From Betaproteobacteria bacterium SCN1 (GTDB lineage Bacteria > Pseudomonadota > Gammaproteobacteria > Burkholderiales > Thiobacillaceae): DNA of 64,000 nucleotides. Shown here in pieces: positions 36,424 through 45,436 of this stretch (its first letter is position 1; every line of letters starts with the position of its first letter). The position numbers and the translations under genes are program-made. The stretch is from NCBI GenBank assembly GCA_008923315.1, contig WBSF01000003.1:62001-126000 (forward strand), written 5' to 3'. The notes beneath the pieces were generated by a model that had not been told where the DNA came from, ran no database searches, and saw only the letters and a program-made list of their open reading frames with translations.

Positions 36424-38219
36424 CAGTGCAACGCGCCGTATATGGTTTCGGCCAATTCTCGGCTGATACCGTTGACGGAGGCAAGCGCATCCACGCCGGC
36501 GGCACGCACGCCCTGCAGGCCGCCGAAGTGTTCCAGCAGCTGTTTGCGCCGTTTGGGGCCGACGCCCGGAATGTCTTCCAGCGTGGATTGCAGACGGGCT
36601 TTGCCGCGCTTGGCGCGGTGCCCGGTGATGGCGAAGCGGTGCGCTTCGTCGCGCACCTGCTGGATGAGATGGAAGCCGGGGTGATCCTTGGCGAGCCGGA
36701 GTTCGCGGCCATCGGCGAAGATCAGCGTTTCCAGCCCCGGCTTGCGCGACTCGCCCTTGGCGACACCCAGCAGCAGGACGTCGGACAGGCCCAGTTCGGC
36801 CATCGCTTCGACGGCCATGGCGATCTGGCCCTTGCCGCCGTCGATCAGCAGCAGGTCGGGCAGCACGCCGTTGTCCTCGACGCTCCGGTGGAAGCGCTTG
36901 ATCAGTGCGGCATGCATCGCGGCGTAGTCGTCGCCCGGCGTGATGCCGCCGATGTTGTAGCGCCGATAATCGGCCTTCTTCATGTCGTCGCCCTCGTAGA
37001 CGACGTTCGATGCCACGGTTGCCTCGCCCAGGGTGTGCGAGATGTCGAAGCATTCGATCCGCTTGAGCGTCGGCAGGTCGAGTGTCTCGGCCAGCGCGGC
37101 GAGGCGTTGCGACTGGTGTGTGCGATCGGCGTTGCGACGCTCCGCGGCGAGGCGTGCGTTGGCCTGGGCCATGCCGATCCAGATCCGGCGTTCGCCGGTG
37201 GTACGGTGCTGGATGGCGATTTTCCGCTGCGTCTGTTCCGCCAGCAGGGCTTCGAGTGCGGCGGTGTCGAACGCCTCGCTGACCAGGATGCGGGTCGGAA
37301 CGGGGTGGTCGAGATAGTGCTGGGCGATGAAGGCTTCGAGCGCTTCGGCAGGTGTGGCGCCCTCGCCGTGCTGGGGAAAGAAGCTGCGGTCGCCGAGGTG
37401 ACGGCCGCCGCGCACCATGGTGAGATTGACCGCGATCACCCCGCCGGCCTCGGCGGCGGCGACTACATCGGCATCCGCATCGCTGCCGTGCGCATCGACA
37501 AACTGCTTTTCGCGCACGGTGGCGAGCATGCGCAGGCGGTCGCGCAGGAAGGCAGCGGTTTCGAAATCCAGCCCTTCCGCCGCTGCATTCATCTGCGCGG
37601 TGATCTGGCCGGTCAGCGCGCTGGCCTCGCCCTTCAGCAGCAGAACGGCTTCGGCGACGTCGCGTGCGTAATCCGCGGGTGCGATCCGTTCGACGCAGGG
37701 TGCCGTGCAGCGCTTGATCTGGTGCAGCAGGCAGGGGCGAGAGCGGTTGGCGAACACCGTGTCCTCGCAGGTACGCAACTGGAACACTTTCTGCAGCAGC
37801 TGGATACTTTCCTTGACCGCATAGGCATTGGGGTAGGGGCCGAAGACCTGGTCCGCTTTCTTCGGTGTGCCGCGGAAATAGGCGAGTCGGGGATAGCGGT
37901 GGCCTGTGATCAGCAGATAGGGATAGGACTTGTCGTCGCGGAACAGGATGTTGAAACGTGGCTTGAGGCCCTTGATGAGATTGTTCTCGAGCAGCAGGGC
38001 CTCGGCCTCGGTGCGTGTCACCGTGGTGTCGACACGTGCGACGCTTTTCAGCATCAGCCGGATGCGCGGGCTTTGGTCGTTCTTCTGGAAATAGCTGGAG
38101 ACCCGTTTTTTCAGATCCTTGGCCTTGCCGACGTAGAGCACGCCGCCGGCTGCGTCGATCATGCGGTAGACGCCCGGCAGCGTAGGCAGGCTGGCAAGAA
38201 AGTCCTTGTCAATGCTCAC
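36423..38219 (-). CDS. uvrC: Excinuclease ABC subunit C
   Basis: The protein is 598 aa from a GTG start. It makes the two incisions of nucleotide excision repair. The N-terminal GIY-YIG nuclease domain (LPGVYRMIDAAGGVLYVGKA) covers 10-95. A central UVR motif lies near 200-240 (GLDFETAAFLRDRLRML), an RNase H-like nuclease domain near 380-540 (ECFDISHTLGEATVASNVVY, LPDLLLIDGGKGQ), and tandem HhH motifs at the end (DIPGVGPKRRKQLLEHFGGL). Length and domains are standard. Confidence 0.97.
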   Translation of the reverse strand: MSIDKDFLASLPTLPGVYRMIDAAGGVLYVGKAKDLKKRVSSYFQKNDQSPRIRLMLKSVARVDTTVTRTEAEALLLENNLIKGLKPRFNILFRDDKSYPYLLITGHRYPRLAYFRGTPKKADQVFGPYPNAYAVKESIQLLQKVFQLRTCEDTVFANRSRPCLLHQIKRCTAPCVERIAPADYARDVAEAVLLLKGEASALTGQITAQMNAAAEGLDFETAAFLRDRLRMLATVREKQFVDAHGSDADADVVAAAEAGGVIAVNLTMVRGGRHLGDRSFFPQHGEGATPAEALEAFIAQHYLDHPVPTRILVSEAFDTAALEALLAEQTQRKIAIQHRTTGERRIWIGMAQANARLAAERRNADRTHQSQRLAALAETLDLPTLKRIECFDISHTLGEATVASNVVYEGDDMKKADYRRYNIGGITPGDDYAAMHAALIKRFHRSVEDNGVLPDLLLIDGGKGQIAMAVEAMAELGLSDVLLLGVAKGESRKPGLETLIFADGRELRLAKDHPGFHLIQQVRDEAHRFAITGHRAKRGKARLQSTLEDIPGVGPKRRKQLLEHFGGLQGVRAAGVDALASVNGISRELAETIYGALH

Positions 38220-38259
38220 GGCGGATTCCTGGCAGAGGCGTGCCGGCGCCTGAACAGGC

Positions 38260-38448
38260 TCAGTCGGGTTCGTCCAGAAGCTTGCCGGCGATGGCCCAGT
38301 TCTCGTCGGGCAGTTCCTCGAAGGCGATGTAGGTGTACGAGGCCGGCTTGCCCGCATGGCGTTCGAGCGTGGCGGTGATCTCCTCGGCGACTTTCCGTTT
38401 CTGCTCGCGGGTAAGGCGGCCGGCGAGCCTGATGGTGACGACGGGCAT
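38260..38448 (-). CDS. 4-Oxalocrotonate tautomerase family protein
   Basis: The protein is 62 aa. Cleavage of Met leaves the catalytic N-terminal Pro (MPVVTIRLAGRL). The segment TREQKRKVAEEITATLERHA and YIAFEELPDENWAIAG fit the small tautomerase fold. The substrate is unknown; many chromosomal members are orphans. It starts 2 bp after the glycosylase stop, so co-transcribed with it. Confidence 0.85.
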   Translation of the reverse strand: MPVVTIRLAGRLTREQKRKVAEEITATLERHAGKPASYTYIAFEELPDENWAIAGKLLDEPD

Positions 38449-38450
38449 GT

Positions 38451-39071
38451 TCAGGTCTCCTGTATCTGGCGGAATACGGCCTCGAACATCTCGGGCGTGA
38501 GGCGGCGCGTTTGCGTGTTGTAGCGGGAACAATGATAGCTGCTGACCAGCCGCCGGCCGTTGGGCAGGCGGTGATCGCTGCCATGCGCGAAGGGATAGTC
38601 CCTGAGCTTGAGAGCCTGCGCGCGCAGGATCGCCTGATGCGCGATCTGGCCGAGCGCAAGGATGCCGGCGTGCGCCGGCAGGGCCGCCAGTTCGGCGGCG
38701 AGAAAAGCGTTGCAGGCGCGGATTTCGGCCGGTTCAGGCTTGTTGGCCGGCGGCAGGCATTTCACTGCGTTGGTGATCCGGCAACCGGTGAGTTTGAGCC
38801 CGTCGTCTCTCGATATCGATTCCGGCGCGCTGGCGTAGCCGAATTTGTGCAGCGTGGCGTAGAGCAGGACGCCGGCGTAATCGCCGGTGAACGGGCGTCC
38901 GCTGCGGTTGGCGCCGTGCATGCCGGGCGCCAGCCCGACGATCAGCAGGCGGGGCGCCGGGTCGCCGAACGCCGGGACAGGCCGGGCGTGGTAATCGGGG
39001 TGGCGCGTGCGCACGTCGTCGAGAAAACCGGCGAGGCGCGGACAGGCGCGGCAGTCGGGATCGAATTGCAT
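38451..39071 (-). CDS. Uracil-DNA glycosylase, family 5-like (UDGb)
   Basis: The protein is 206 aa. Motif A, GLAPGMHGANRSGRPFTGD, is that of family-5 UDGb. Motif B region is VSSYHCSRYN. Cys residues in CRACPRL (C7, C10), KCLPP and ACNAF fit an iron-sulfur cluster. It should excise uracil and other deaminated bases from DNA. ATG at 39071 gives the natural start. Encoded with the tautomerase gene and close to uvrC. Confidence 0.88.
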   Translation of the reverse strand: MQFDPDCRACPRLAGFLDDVRTRHPDYHARPVPAFGDPAPRLLIVGLAPGMHGANRSGRPFTGDYAGVLLYATLHKFGYASAPESISRDDGLKLTGCRITNAVKCLPPANKPEPAEIRACNAFLAAELAALPAHAGILALGQIAHQAILRAQALKLRDYPFAHGSDHRLPNGRRLVSSYHCSRYNTQTRRLTPEMFEAVFRQIQET

Positions 39072-39081
39072 CGGAGAAAAT

Positions 39082-39106
39082 AAAAAACGCCCCGCGGCGG
39101 GGGCGT
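39082..39106 (-). terminator. Terminator of bfr
   Basis: On the - strand ACGCCCC pairs with GGGGCGT and is followed by TTTTT. It lies 48 bp past the bfr stop and just upstream of the glycosylase start. Confidence 0.7.
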
Positions 39107-39153
39107 CCATTGTACGGCGGGGAGAGCCCTGTCGCGCCAGACGGCGCGCCGGA

Positions 39154-39633
39154 TCAATTCTCGATCGGTCCGGCGGCGGTCTGCATGTAATTCTGTTCGC
39201 CCATGCGCTTCAGCAGGTCGAGCTGGGTTTCCAGATAGTCGATGTGCTCTTCGGTATCCTCCTGGATGCCGACCAGGATTTCGCGCGAAACGTAGTCCTT
39301 GACCGATTCGCAATGTGTGATGGCCTCGACGTAGAGCGCCCGGCCGGTGTGTTCGAGCTTGAGATCGCAGGCCAGGCATTCGGCGACGTTTTCGCCGATC
39401 ATCAGCTTGTTCAGGTCCTGCAGGTTGGGCAGGCCTTCGAGAAAGAGGATGCGTTCGATCAGCTTGTCGGCGTGACGCATTTCCTCGATGGACTCTTCGT
39501 ATTCGTGTTTGCCCAGGGCTGCCAGTCCCCAGTTTTTATACATCCGGGCGTGCAGGAAATACTGGTTGATCGCGGTGAGTTCGACCGTGAGGGCCTTGTT
39601 CAGATACTGGATGACTTTCTTGTCGCCTTTCAT
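39154..39633 (-). CDS. bfr: Bacterioferritin
   Basis: The protein is 159 aa. It forms the 24-subunit haem-containing iron store. Haem ligand Met52 is present ([13 protein letters not shown]). Ferroxidase ligands E18, E51, H54, E94 and H130 can be found by gap-free alignment with the Escherichia coli protein, but position 127, Glu there, is Thr here (QEDTEEHID), with Glu at 128 and 129. Transcribed alone; the ferredoxin gene bfd lies upstream on the same strand as a separate unit. Confidence 0.95.
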   Translation of the reverse strand: MKGDKKVIQYLNKALTVELTAINQYFLHARMYKNWGLAALGKHEYEESIEEMRHADKLIERILFLEGLPNLQDLNKLMIGENVAECLACDLKLEHTGRALYVEAITHCESVKDYVSREILVGIQEDTEEHIDYLETQLDLLKRMGEQNYMQTAAGPIEN

Positions 39634-39789
39634 GGCTCTCTCCTGTGATTTGAAGGAGCCCGGCGGCCTGTGGCGGGGTACTGGCTAGCGGGCGTTCGGG
39701 CTGCCCGTCATTCTAGGGAAAAAGCGGCGCAAAACAAGCAGTGGCGCGGGTTTCGCGACTGTGGACGCAAATGAGAATGAAGCGTTTTT

Positions 39790-40002
39790 TCAGGCGGCGG
39801 CCATCAGCGCCGGACAGCCGGACTCGGCGGCAGCCATCTGGCGTGCCTCGCGCAACACTTCCTTGGCGCATTTCGCACACTTGCCACACTGAGTGGCCAC
39901 GCCCAGATGCTCGCCAAGCTGGCGCACGGTGCAGACGCCCTCGGTACGCACGAGACGATGGATGTCCGAATCGGTAACGTTGTGGCACAGGCAGACGTAC
40001 AT
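39790..40002 (-). CDS. bfd: Bacterioferritin-associated ferredoxin
   Basis: The protein is 70 aa. The [2Fe-2S] cluster ligands are C4, C6, C39 and C42 (MYVCLCHNVTD and CGKCAKC). It reduces ferric iron in bacterioferritin so that stored iron is released. About 50 bp upstream is a Fur-box-like AT-rich tract, consistent with expression under iron starvation. Confidence 0.93.
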   Translation of the reverse strand: MYVCLCHNVTDSDIHRLVRTEGVCTVRQLGEHLGVATQCGKCAKCAKEVLREARQMAAAESGCPALMAAA

Positions 40003-40048
40003 GGTGCAAACCCTCGATGTGGGCCTCCGATGTGCGTATCATGGAACG

Positions 40049-40067
40049 AATGAGAATAATTGTCAAT
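40049..40067. promoter_or_regulatory. Candidate Fur box upstream of bfd
   Basis: AATGAGAATAATTGTCAAT resembles the Fur consensus, with GAGAATAATTGTC at its centre. It lies 47 bp before the bfd start. A half-site-like ATGAGAATGA occurs at 39771-39780, between bfd and bfr. Confidence 0.5.
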
Positions 40068-40168
40068 AATGAAATTTCGGGGCGAAGACCGCGCAGGTGG
40101 CGCTCAAGGCCGCGCCGTTCGGGCCGATATTTCAGAAAGCCAATCAATGTATTGTTTCTCTACCGCCC

Positions 40169-40996
40169 ATGCCGGATCAAATACCTACTTTGACTGACTG
40201 GATCGCACGATTCGGTCAGGCCGAGATTCCCGTGCTGCGTCACAGCGCACGCGAACTCGAACGGCTGCAGCACGAAAACGGCAACCTGAACGCCCGCACC
40301 GTGGCGGGGGTGGTCACCGACGATCCGCTGATGACGGTCAAGCTTCTGCGCCACATGCAGCTGCACAAGGGAGCGCATCAGCGGCATGAGCTGGTCGACG
40401 TGAAACAGGCCCTGCTGATGATGGGGCTGGAGACGTTTTTCCGGGATCTACCGGCACAGCCGGTTGCGGAAGACATGCTGCAGCGTCACAAGGAGGCATT
40501 GCTGTACCTCCTGCGTACAGTGCGCCGCGCGCAGCGGTCGGCCTACTATGCGTTCGACTGGGCACTGCGTCTGCACGATCTGCACGCCGAGGAGGTACAG
40601 GTATCGGCTTTGCTGACGCATTTCGCCGAAATGCTGATGTGGTGTTTCAACCCGGGCCCCATGCTGGAAATCCGGCGACGCCAGCTGAGCGACCCCACCC
40701 TGCGCAGCGTGGATGCGCAACGGCAGATTCTGGGGTTTTCAGGCACCGAGCTGCAACAGCAACTGGCTGCCGAGTGGCGTCTGCCGGAATTGCTGCTGAA
40801 TCTGCTCGATCCGGCCCAGTCGGGCGCAGCACGGGTGCGGAACGTGACGCTCGCCGTCAATCTGGCGCGGCATTCCGCACAAGGCTGGGACAATCCGGCC
40901 CTGCCGGACGACTACCGCGATATCGGCGCACTACTGCGCATGGAGCCCGAACGGGTTCGGGCCATGGTGATGCACGAAACCCCATCCGGCGGTTAG
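40169..40996 (+). CDS. HDOD domain protein
   Basis: The protein is 275 aa from ATG at 40169; an upstream in-frame ATG at 40097 runs through the bfd promoter region and is less likely. The sequence ARTVAGVVTDDPLMTVKLLR, VKQALLMMGLETFFRDLP and YYAFDWALRLHDLHAEEVQV, then SALLTHFAEMLMW follows the pattern of HDOD proteins, catalytically dead relatives of HD phosphohydrolases used in signalling. No other domain is visible. It faces the MinD-like gene. Confidence 0.8.
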   Translation: MPDQIPTLTDWIARFGQAEIPVLRHSARELERLQHENGNLNARTVAGVVTDDPLMTVKLLRHMQLHKGAHQRHELVDVKQALLMMGLETFFRDLPAQPVAEDMLQRHKEALLYLLRTVRRAQRSAYYAFDWALRLHDLHAEEVQVSALLTHFAEMLMWCFNPGPMLEIRRRQLSDPTLRSVDAQRQILGFSGTELQQQLAAEWRLPELLLNLLDPAQSGAARVRNVTLAVNLARHSAQGWDNPALPDDYRDIGALLRMEPERVRAMVMHETPSGG

Positions 40997-41001
40997 CCGG
41001 T

Positions 41002-41841
41002 TCATCCCTGCCCGGTTTTCGGTATGACCGAAATTTCCAGCGCCCGGGCGATTTCCACGATGGCCATTGCCGCATTGCAGGCCGGTGCCGCCTGCATGAG
41101 CAGCTGGCGGCGCATCACGGCCTGCCGCACCTCGGGGGCAGCGGGAATGTCGCCCAGATGCGCCAGGGTGAACGGCCGGCCCAGGCCTTCGACCACGAAC
41201 CGGTCGAGCACCTGCTGCAACTGACGGGTAATGGCCTGCCCCGAGCCTGTGCGCGTGGTCTGATTGACGATCAGGCGGATCTGTTGCCGTTTCTGCTGCC
41301 CGACGAGCACTTTGATCGTGGCATAGGCGTCGGTGAGCGAAGTCGGTTCGGGCGTGGCGACCATCAGCACTTCCGAGGCGAGGGATACGGCGAACAGGAC
41401 GACATCGGAGATGCCGGCGCCGGTGTCCAGCAATACCACGTCGTAGCGCGGTACCAGGCCGCTGATGACGCGCAGGAATTCCCCCCGGACTTCGGGGGTG
41501 AGGCGCGAATATTCGACCAGGCCGGAGCCTGCCAGCAGCACCGAGAATCCGCCGGGCGCCTGGAGTATGGCGTCGTCGAGCGAAGACTTGCCAGTGAAGA
41601 CATCGTGCAGGGTGATCTTGGGATACAGGTTCAGCACGACATCGAGATTGGCCAGCCCGAGGTCGGCGTCAAGCACCAGCACGCGATGTCCGCGTTTGGC
41701 GAGCGCCGCAGCCAGGTTGGCGGAGACGAAGGTCTTGCCGACGCCGCCCTTGCCGCTGGTGACGGCGATGACCTTGCCGATCGGCGGCAGGGGCAGGGAT
41801 GCGGCGGCGGGTGGGGCGTCGGACGCGGCGATATCGTTCAT
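41002..41841 (-). CDS. MinD/FleN-family ATPase
   Basis: The protein is 279 aa. The deviant Walker A motif SGKGGVGKTFVSANLA (30-37 core) marks the MinD/ParA family. Also present are DADLGLANLDVVL, VLLDTGAGISD and TPEPTSLTDAYATIKVL, closest to FleN/FlhG-type ATPases. No flagellar or min genes are in the window. The start overlaps the upstream diguanylate cyclase stop by 4 bp, so the two are translationally coupled. It could control number or position of a polar structure; target unknown. Confidence 0.85.
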   Translation of the reverse strand: MNDIAASDAPPAAASLPLPPIGKVIAVTSGKGGVGKTFVSANLAAALAKRGHRVLVLDADLGLANLDVVLNLYPKITLHDVFTGKSSLDDAILQAPGGFSVLLAGSGLVEYSRLTPEVRGEFLRVISGLVPRYDVVLLDTGAGISDVVLFAVSLASEVLMVATPEPTSLTDAYATIKVLVGQQKRQQIRLIVNQTTRTGSGQAITRQLQQVLDRFVVEGLGRPFTLAHLGDIPAAPEVRQAVMRRQLLMQAAPACNAAMAIVEIARALEISVIPKTGQG

Positions 41842-42596
41842 GCGTTGGCTCGGTCGGAGGCGGCGGACTGCGGGGGGTGTTCCAGATCGAGCTGGCTGAA
41901 CAGCAAGCCCTTTTCCTCCGCGCTGACCGCCGATTCGCGCGGCTGATCGAGATAGATGCGGTTGCGGCCGTCGGTTTTGGCGCGGTAAAGCTGCTGGTCC
42001 GCCCGCTCGATCCACAGATCGGCGGTGGAGCGCACCCATTCGGGGGCGAACGCGCCGCCGATGCTGACGGTGACCTGCAGGGTCAGCATCGGCGCTACCG
42101 CGATCGGCAGCGCCGCGATCGTTTCGCGGATGCGTTCGGCGACCACCTGGCCGAACGCGGGCCGGCAATGGGGGAGGATGATCGCGAATTCCTCGCCGCC
42201 GTAGCGGGCAACCGTGTCGACCGGACGGACGCAACGGGTCAGGCACGCAGCGATCGTGCGCAGCACCTGGTCGCCGGCCAGATGGCCATGGGTATCGTTG
42301 ATGGATTTGAAGCGGTCGATATCCAGCAGCAGCAGCAGCACGGAATCGCCTGTCCGGGCGACCGCCTCGATCGAGCGGCCGAGCACACCGTGGAAATGGC
42401 GGCGATTGCCGAGCCCGGTCAGCGGGTCTCGCAGCGACAGTTCGCACAATCCGTCGATCAGCCGCTGTAGATAATCGAGCGCGGATTCGCCAGTCTGCCG
42501 GTCGCCGTCCTGTGCATCGTGGGCCAGCAGTGCGCGGGCGTCGTCGAGTCGCAGCGCATGCAGGTCGACCGGGATGGCGGGGGGCTGGGACGTCAA
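41838..42596 (-). CDS. Diguanylate cyclase (GGDEF domain)
   Basis: The protein is 252 aa with no membrane helix. A short helical N-terminus (1-50) precedes a complete GGDEF domain: DPLTGLGNRRHF, LLDIDRFKSINDTHGHLAGD, YGGEEF at 132-137, and RPVD at 124-127, the inhibitory I-site. It should make c-di-GMP with product inhibition. A C-terminal tail of about 40 residues shows no domain. It shares an operon with a MinD-like ATPase, suggesting a link between c-di-GMP and placement of a cell-pole structure. Confidence 0.9.
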   Translation of the reverse strand: MTSQPPAIPVDLHALRLDDARALLAHDAQDGDRQTGESALDYLQRLIDGLCELSLRDPLTGLGNRRHFHGVLGRSIEAVARTGDSVLLLLLDIDRFKSINDTHGHLAGDQVLRTIAACLTRCVRPVDTVARYGGEEFAIILPHCRPAFGQVVAERIRETIAALPIAVAPMLTLQVTVSIGGAFAPEWVRSTADLWIERADQQLYRAKTDGRNRIYLDQPRESAVSAEEKGLLFSQLDLEHPPQSAASDRANA

Positions 42597-42691
42597 GGTG
42601 GGCGTGGCGAAAGCGGGCTGGCGTGTGCGTCGAGTATGTGGGGATTCCCGGCAATGAGCAAGTGTATCCGCCTCGTGGATAATGCCGCCGC

Positions 42692-43855
42692 ATGAATGCG
42701 GTTCCCTACTGGCGTCTGTCCGGCTTTTACTTCTTCTACTTCGCCTTCGTTGGCGCGATCTCGCCGTTCTGGGGGCTGTACCTGCAGTCGCTGGCGTTCA
42801 ACGCTTTCCAGATCGGCGTGCTGATGTCGCTGCTGCAGGTGATGCGGATCTTCGCGCCCAACATCTGGGGCCACGTCGCCGACCGCACCGGCCGCCGCGC
42901 CGCCATCGTCCAGCTGGCCGCGTTCGGCAGCGTGCTGGCCTTTGCGGGCGTGTTCTTCGGAACCTCGTTCTGGTGGATGTTCGCCGTGATGGCGGCCCTG
43001 AGTTTTTTCTGGAGCGCTTCGCTGCCACTGGTGGAGGCGATGACTCTGTCCCACCTGGGCGAACGGATCGACGGCTACGGCCGCATCCGCCTGTGGGGGT
43101 CGATCGGCTTTGTCGTCATGGTGGTGGGACTGGGCTATGCGCTGGACCGCGTGAGCATCGCCTGGCTGCCTTGGGCGATCCTGGGCGTCATGCTCGGCAT
43201 TGCGCTGTTCGCACGGGTGATCCCCGAGGCGGAAATTCCGGCGCACGGCAGTGACGGCATGCCGATCTGGACCGTCGTGAAGCGGCCCGAGGTCGCGGCC
43301 CTGCTCGCGGCCTGCATGCTGATGGCCGTGACCCACGGGCCTTACTACACCTTCTATTCCATCTATCTGGTCGATCACGGCTACGACAAATCGACCGTCG
43401 GCTGGTTGTGGGCGCTGGGCGTGCTGTGCGAGATCGGTGTTTTTCTGGTCATTCCCCGGGTCTTCGCACGGGTGACGCCGCGCCGACTGCTGCTCGCAAG
43501 CTTCGCACTCGCCGTGCTGCGTTTCCTGATGATCGCATGGGGCGTGGAGTCGCCCTGGATCGTATGGGGTGCGCAGACCCTGCATGCCTTTACCTTCGGC
43601 ACGTTCCACGCTGCCGCGGTCGCGCTCATTCACCAGCATTTCCGGGGGCGGCATCAGGCGCGCGGCCAGGCGCTCTATACCAGCCTGTCCTACGGCGTGG
43701 GCGGCACGCTCGGAGGTTTGATCAGCGGCGTGACTTGGGACGGACTGGGGCCGGACTGGACCTTCACCCTGGCCGCCGCGAGCGCGGCGCTGGCCTGGGG
43801 GGTCTATGCCGCATGGGGGCGGACGAAAGCCCTGCCGGGCGGGGCCAAGCTATGA
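42692..43855 (+). CDS. Major facilitator superfamily transporter
   Basis: The protein is 387 aa with about 12 membrane helices. The loop 2-3 motif is GHVADRTGRRAAIV. The protein follows the MFS_1_like / HcaT (phenylpropionate permease-like) pattern, with YWRLSGFYFFYFAFVG at the start and RLWGSIGFVV in helix 5 region. Substrate cannot be inferred. It lies just upstream of leuC but is separated by 38 bp, and may be transcribed with it. Confidence 0.85.
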   Translation: MNAVPYWRLSGFYFFYFAFVGAISPFWGLYLQSLAFNAFQIGVLMSLLQVMRIFAPNIWGHVADRTGRRAAIVQLAAFGSVLAFAGVFFGTSFWWMFAVMAALSFFWSASLPLVEAMTLSHLGERIDGYGRIRLWGSIGFVVMVVGLGYALDRVSIAWLPWAILGVMLGIALFARVIPEAEIPAHGSDGMPIWTVVKRPEVAALLAACMLMAVTHGPYYTFYSIYLVDHGYDKSTVGWLWALGVLCEIGVFLVIPRVFARVTPRRLLLASFALAVLRFLMIAWGVESPWIVWGAQTLHAFTFGTFHAAAVALIHQHFRGRHQARGQALYTSLSYGVGGTLGGLISGVTWDGLGPDWTFTLAAASAALAWGVYAAWGRTKALPGGAKL

Positions 43856-43893
43856 AATAATCGCCTTTTACGCGCCCGTTTTGCTCATTCCGC

Positions 43894-45297
43894 ATGCCCG
43901 GACAGACCTTATTCCAGAAATTATGGGACGCTCACGTCGTCCACGTCGAGCCCGACGGCCAGACGCTGCTTTATATCGACCGCCATCTGGTGCACGAAGT
44001 CACCAGCCCGCAGGCGTTCGAAGGGCTCAAGCTCGCCAAGCGCCTGCCGCGCCGCATCGACGCGGCGGTGGCCGTGCCCGATCACAACGTGCCGACCACC
44101 GATCGCAGCCAGGGCATCGCCGATCCGATCTCGCGCCTGCAGGTCGAGACGCTCGACGCCAATTGCGCCGAATTCGGCATCCGCGAGTTCAAGATGAACG
44201 ACGTGCGGCAGGGCATCGTCCACGTCATCGGCCCGGAAGAGGGGCTGACCCTGCCGGGCATGACCGTCGTCTGCGGCGATTCGCACACCTCCACGCACGG
44301 CGCCTTCGGTGCGCTGGCCTTCGGCATCGGCACGTCGGAAGTCGAGCACGTGCTTGCCACGCAATGTCTGTGGCAGAAACCGTCGAAGACCCTGCTGGTC
44401 AAGGTGGAAGGCCAGCTTGGACGCGGCGTCACCGCCAAGGACATCGCGCTGGCCGTCATCGGCGCCATCGGCACGGCGGGCGGGACCGGCTACGCCATCG
44501 AGTTCGGCGGCAGCGCGATCCGCGGCCTGTCGATGGAAGGCCGCATGACCCTGTGCAACATGGCGATCGAGGCCGGCGCGCGCGCCGGCATGGTCGCCGC
44601 CGACGACACCACGATCGATTACGTGAAGGGCCGTCCGTTCGCGCCGACGGGCGCGGCGTGGGACAAGGCCGTCGCCTGGTGGAAGACCCTGCATTCGGAC
44701 GCCGATGCGCAATTCGACCGCGTGATCGAACTCGACGCCGCTGCCATCGAGCCGCAGGTGACCTGGGGCACCTCGCCAGAAATGGTGGTTTCGGTCAAGA
44801 AGCGCGTGCCCAGCCCGACGGGGGCACCCGACGACGTCAAACGCCAGGACTGGACGCGTGCGCTGGAGTACATGGGGCTGGCCGCCGACACGCCGATCGA
44901 GCAGATCGCCATCGACAAGGTGTTCATCGGCTCGTGCACCAATTCCCGCATCGAGGATCTGCGCGAGGCCGCGGCCGTGGTCAAGGGCCGCAAGAAGGCG
45001 GCGGGCGTGAAGCTGGCGATGGTCGTGCCGGGTTCGGGGCTGGTGAAGCAGCAGGCCGAGGCCGAAGGCCTGGACAGGGTTTTTCTCGACGCCGGTTTCG
45101 AATGGCGCGAGCCCGGCTGCTCGATGTGTCTGGCGATGAACGCCGACCGGCTGGAACCGGGCGAGCGTTGCGCCTCGACCAGCAACCGCAATTTCGAAGG
45201 CCGCCAGGGGCAGGGCGGCCGCACCCATCTGGTCAGCCCGGCCATGGCCGCCGCGGCCGGTATCGCAGGTCACTTCGTCGACGTACGTACTTTCTGA
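43894..45297 (+). CDS. leuC: 3-Isopropylmalate dehydratase large subunit
   Basis: The protein is 467 aa. With LeuD it isomerises 2- to 3-isopropylmalate in leucine synthesis. The [4Fe-4S] ligands are in IGSCTNSRI and [10 protein letters not shown]. Other aconitase-family motifs are [20 protein letters not shown] and [10 protein letters not shown]. First of the leuC-D-B run; leuA is not in the window. Confidence 0.97.
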   Translation: MPGQTLFQKLWDAHVVHVEPDGQTLLYIDRHLVHEVTSPQAFEGLKLAKRLPRRIDAAVAVPDHNVPTTDRSQGIADPISRLQVETLDANCAEFGIREFKMNDVRQGIVHVIGPEEGLTLPGMTVVCGDSHTSTHGAFGALAFGIGTSEVEHVLATQCLWQKPSKTLLVKVEGQLGRGVTAKDIALAVIGAIGTAGGTGYAIEFGGSAIRGLSMEGRMTLCNMAIEAGARAGMVAADDTTIDYVKGRPFAPTGAAWDKAVAWWKTLHSDADAQFDRVIELDAAAIEPQVTWGTSPEMVVSVKKRVPSPTGAPDDVKRQDWTRALEYMGLAADTPIEQIAIDKVFIGSCTNSRIEDLREAAAVVKGRKKAAGVKLAMVVPGSGLVKQQAEAEGLDRVFLDAGFEWREPGCSMCLAMNADRLEPGERCASTSNRNFEGRQGQGGRTHLVSPAMAAAAGIAGHFVDVRTF

Positions 45298-45307
45298 GGA
45301 GAACACC

Positions 45308-45436
45308 ATGTTGAAACCCGTGATCGCCGCCATGATCGCTGCCGTGCTGACACTGGCGGGCTGCAATACCGTCCAGGGCATGGGGCAGGATATCCAGAAG
45401 GCGGGCGGGGCCATCGAACGCGCAGGTAGCAAGTAA
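45308..45436 (+). CDS. Entericidin-like small lipoprotein
   Basis: The protein is 42 aa. A signal peptide ends in lipobox LAGC, followed by NTVQGMGQDIQKAGGAIERA and a short end, the characteristic sequence of EcnA/EcnB entericidins. It fits exactly between leuC and leuD: 10 bp after the leuC stop and ending one base before the leuD ATG. A GAGGAGAA ribosome-binding site precedes it. Entericidins are membrane-anchored peptides linked in enterics to stationary-phase lysis; here the role is unknown. Confidence 0.9.
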   Translation: MLKPVIAAMIAAVLTLAGCNTVQGMGQDIQKAGGAIERAGSK

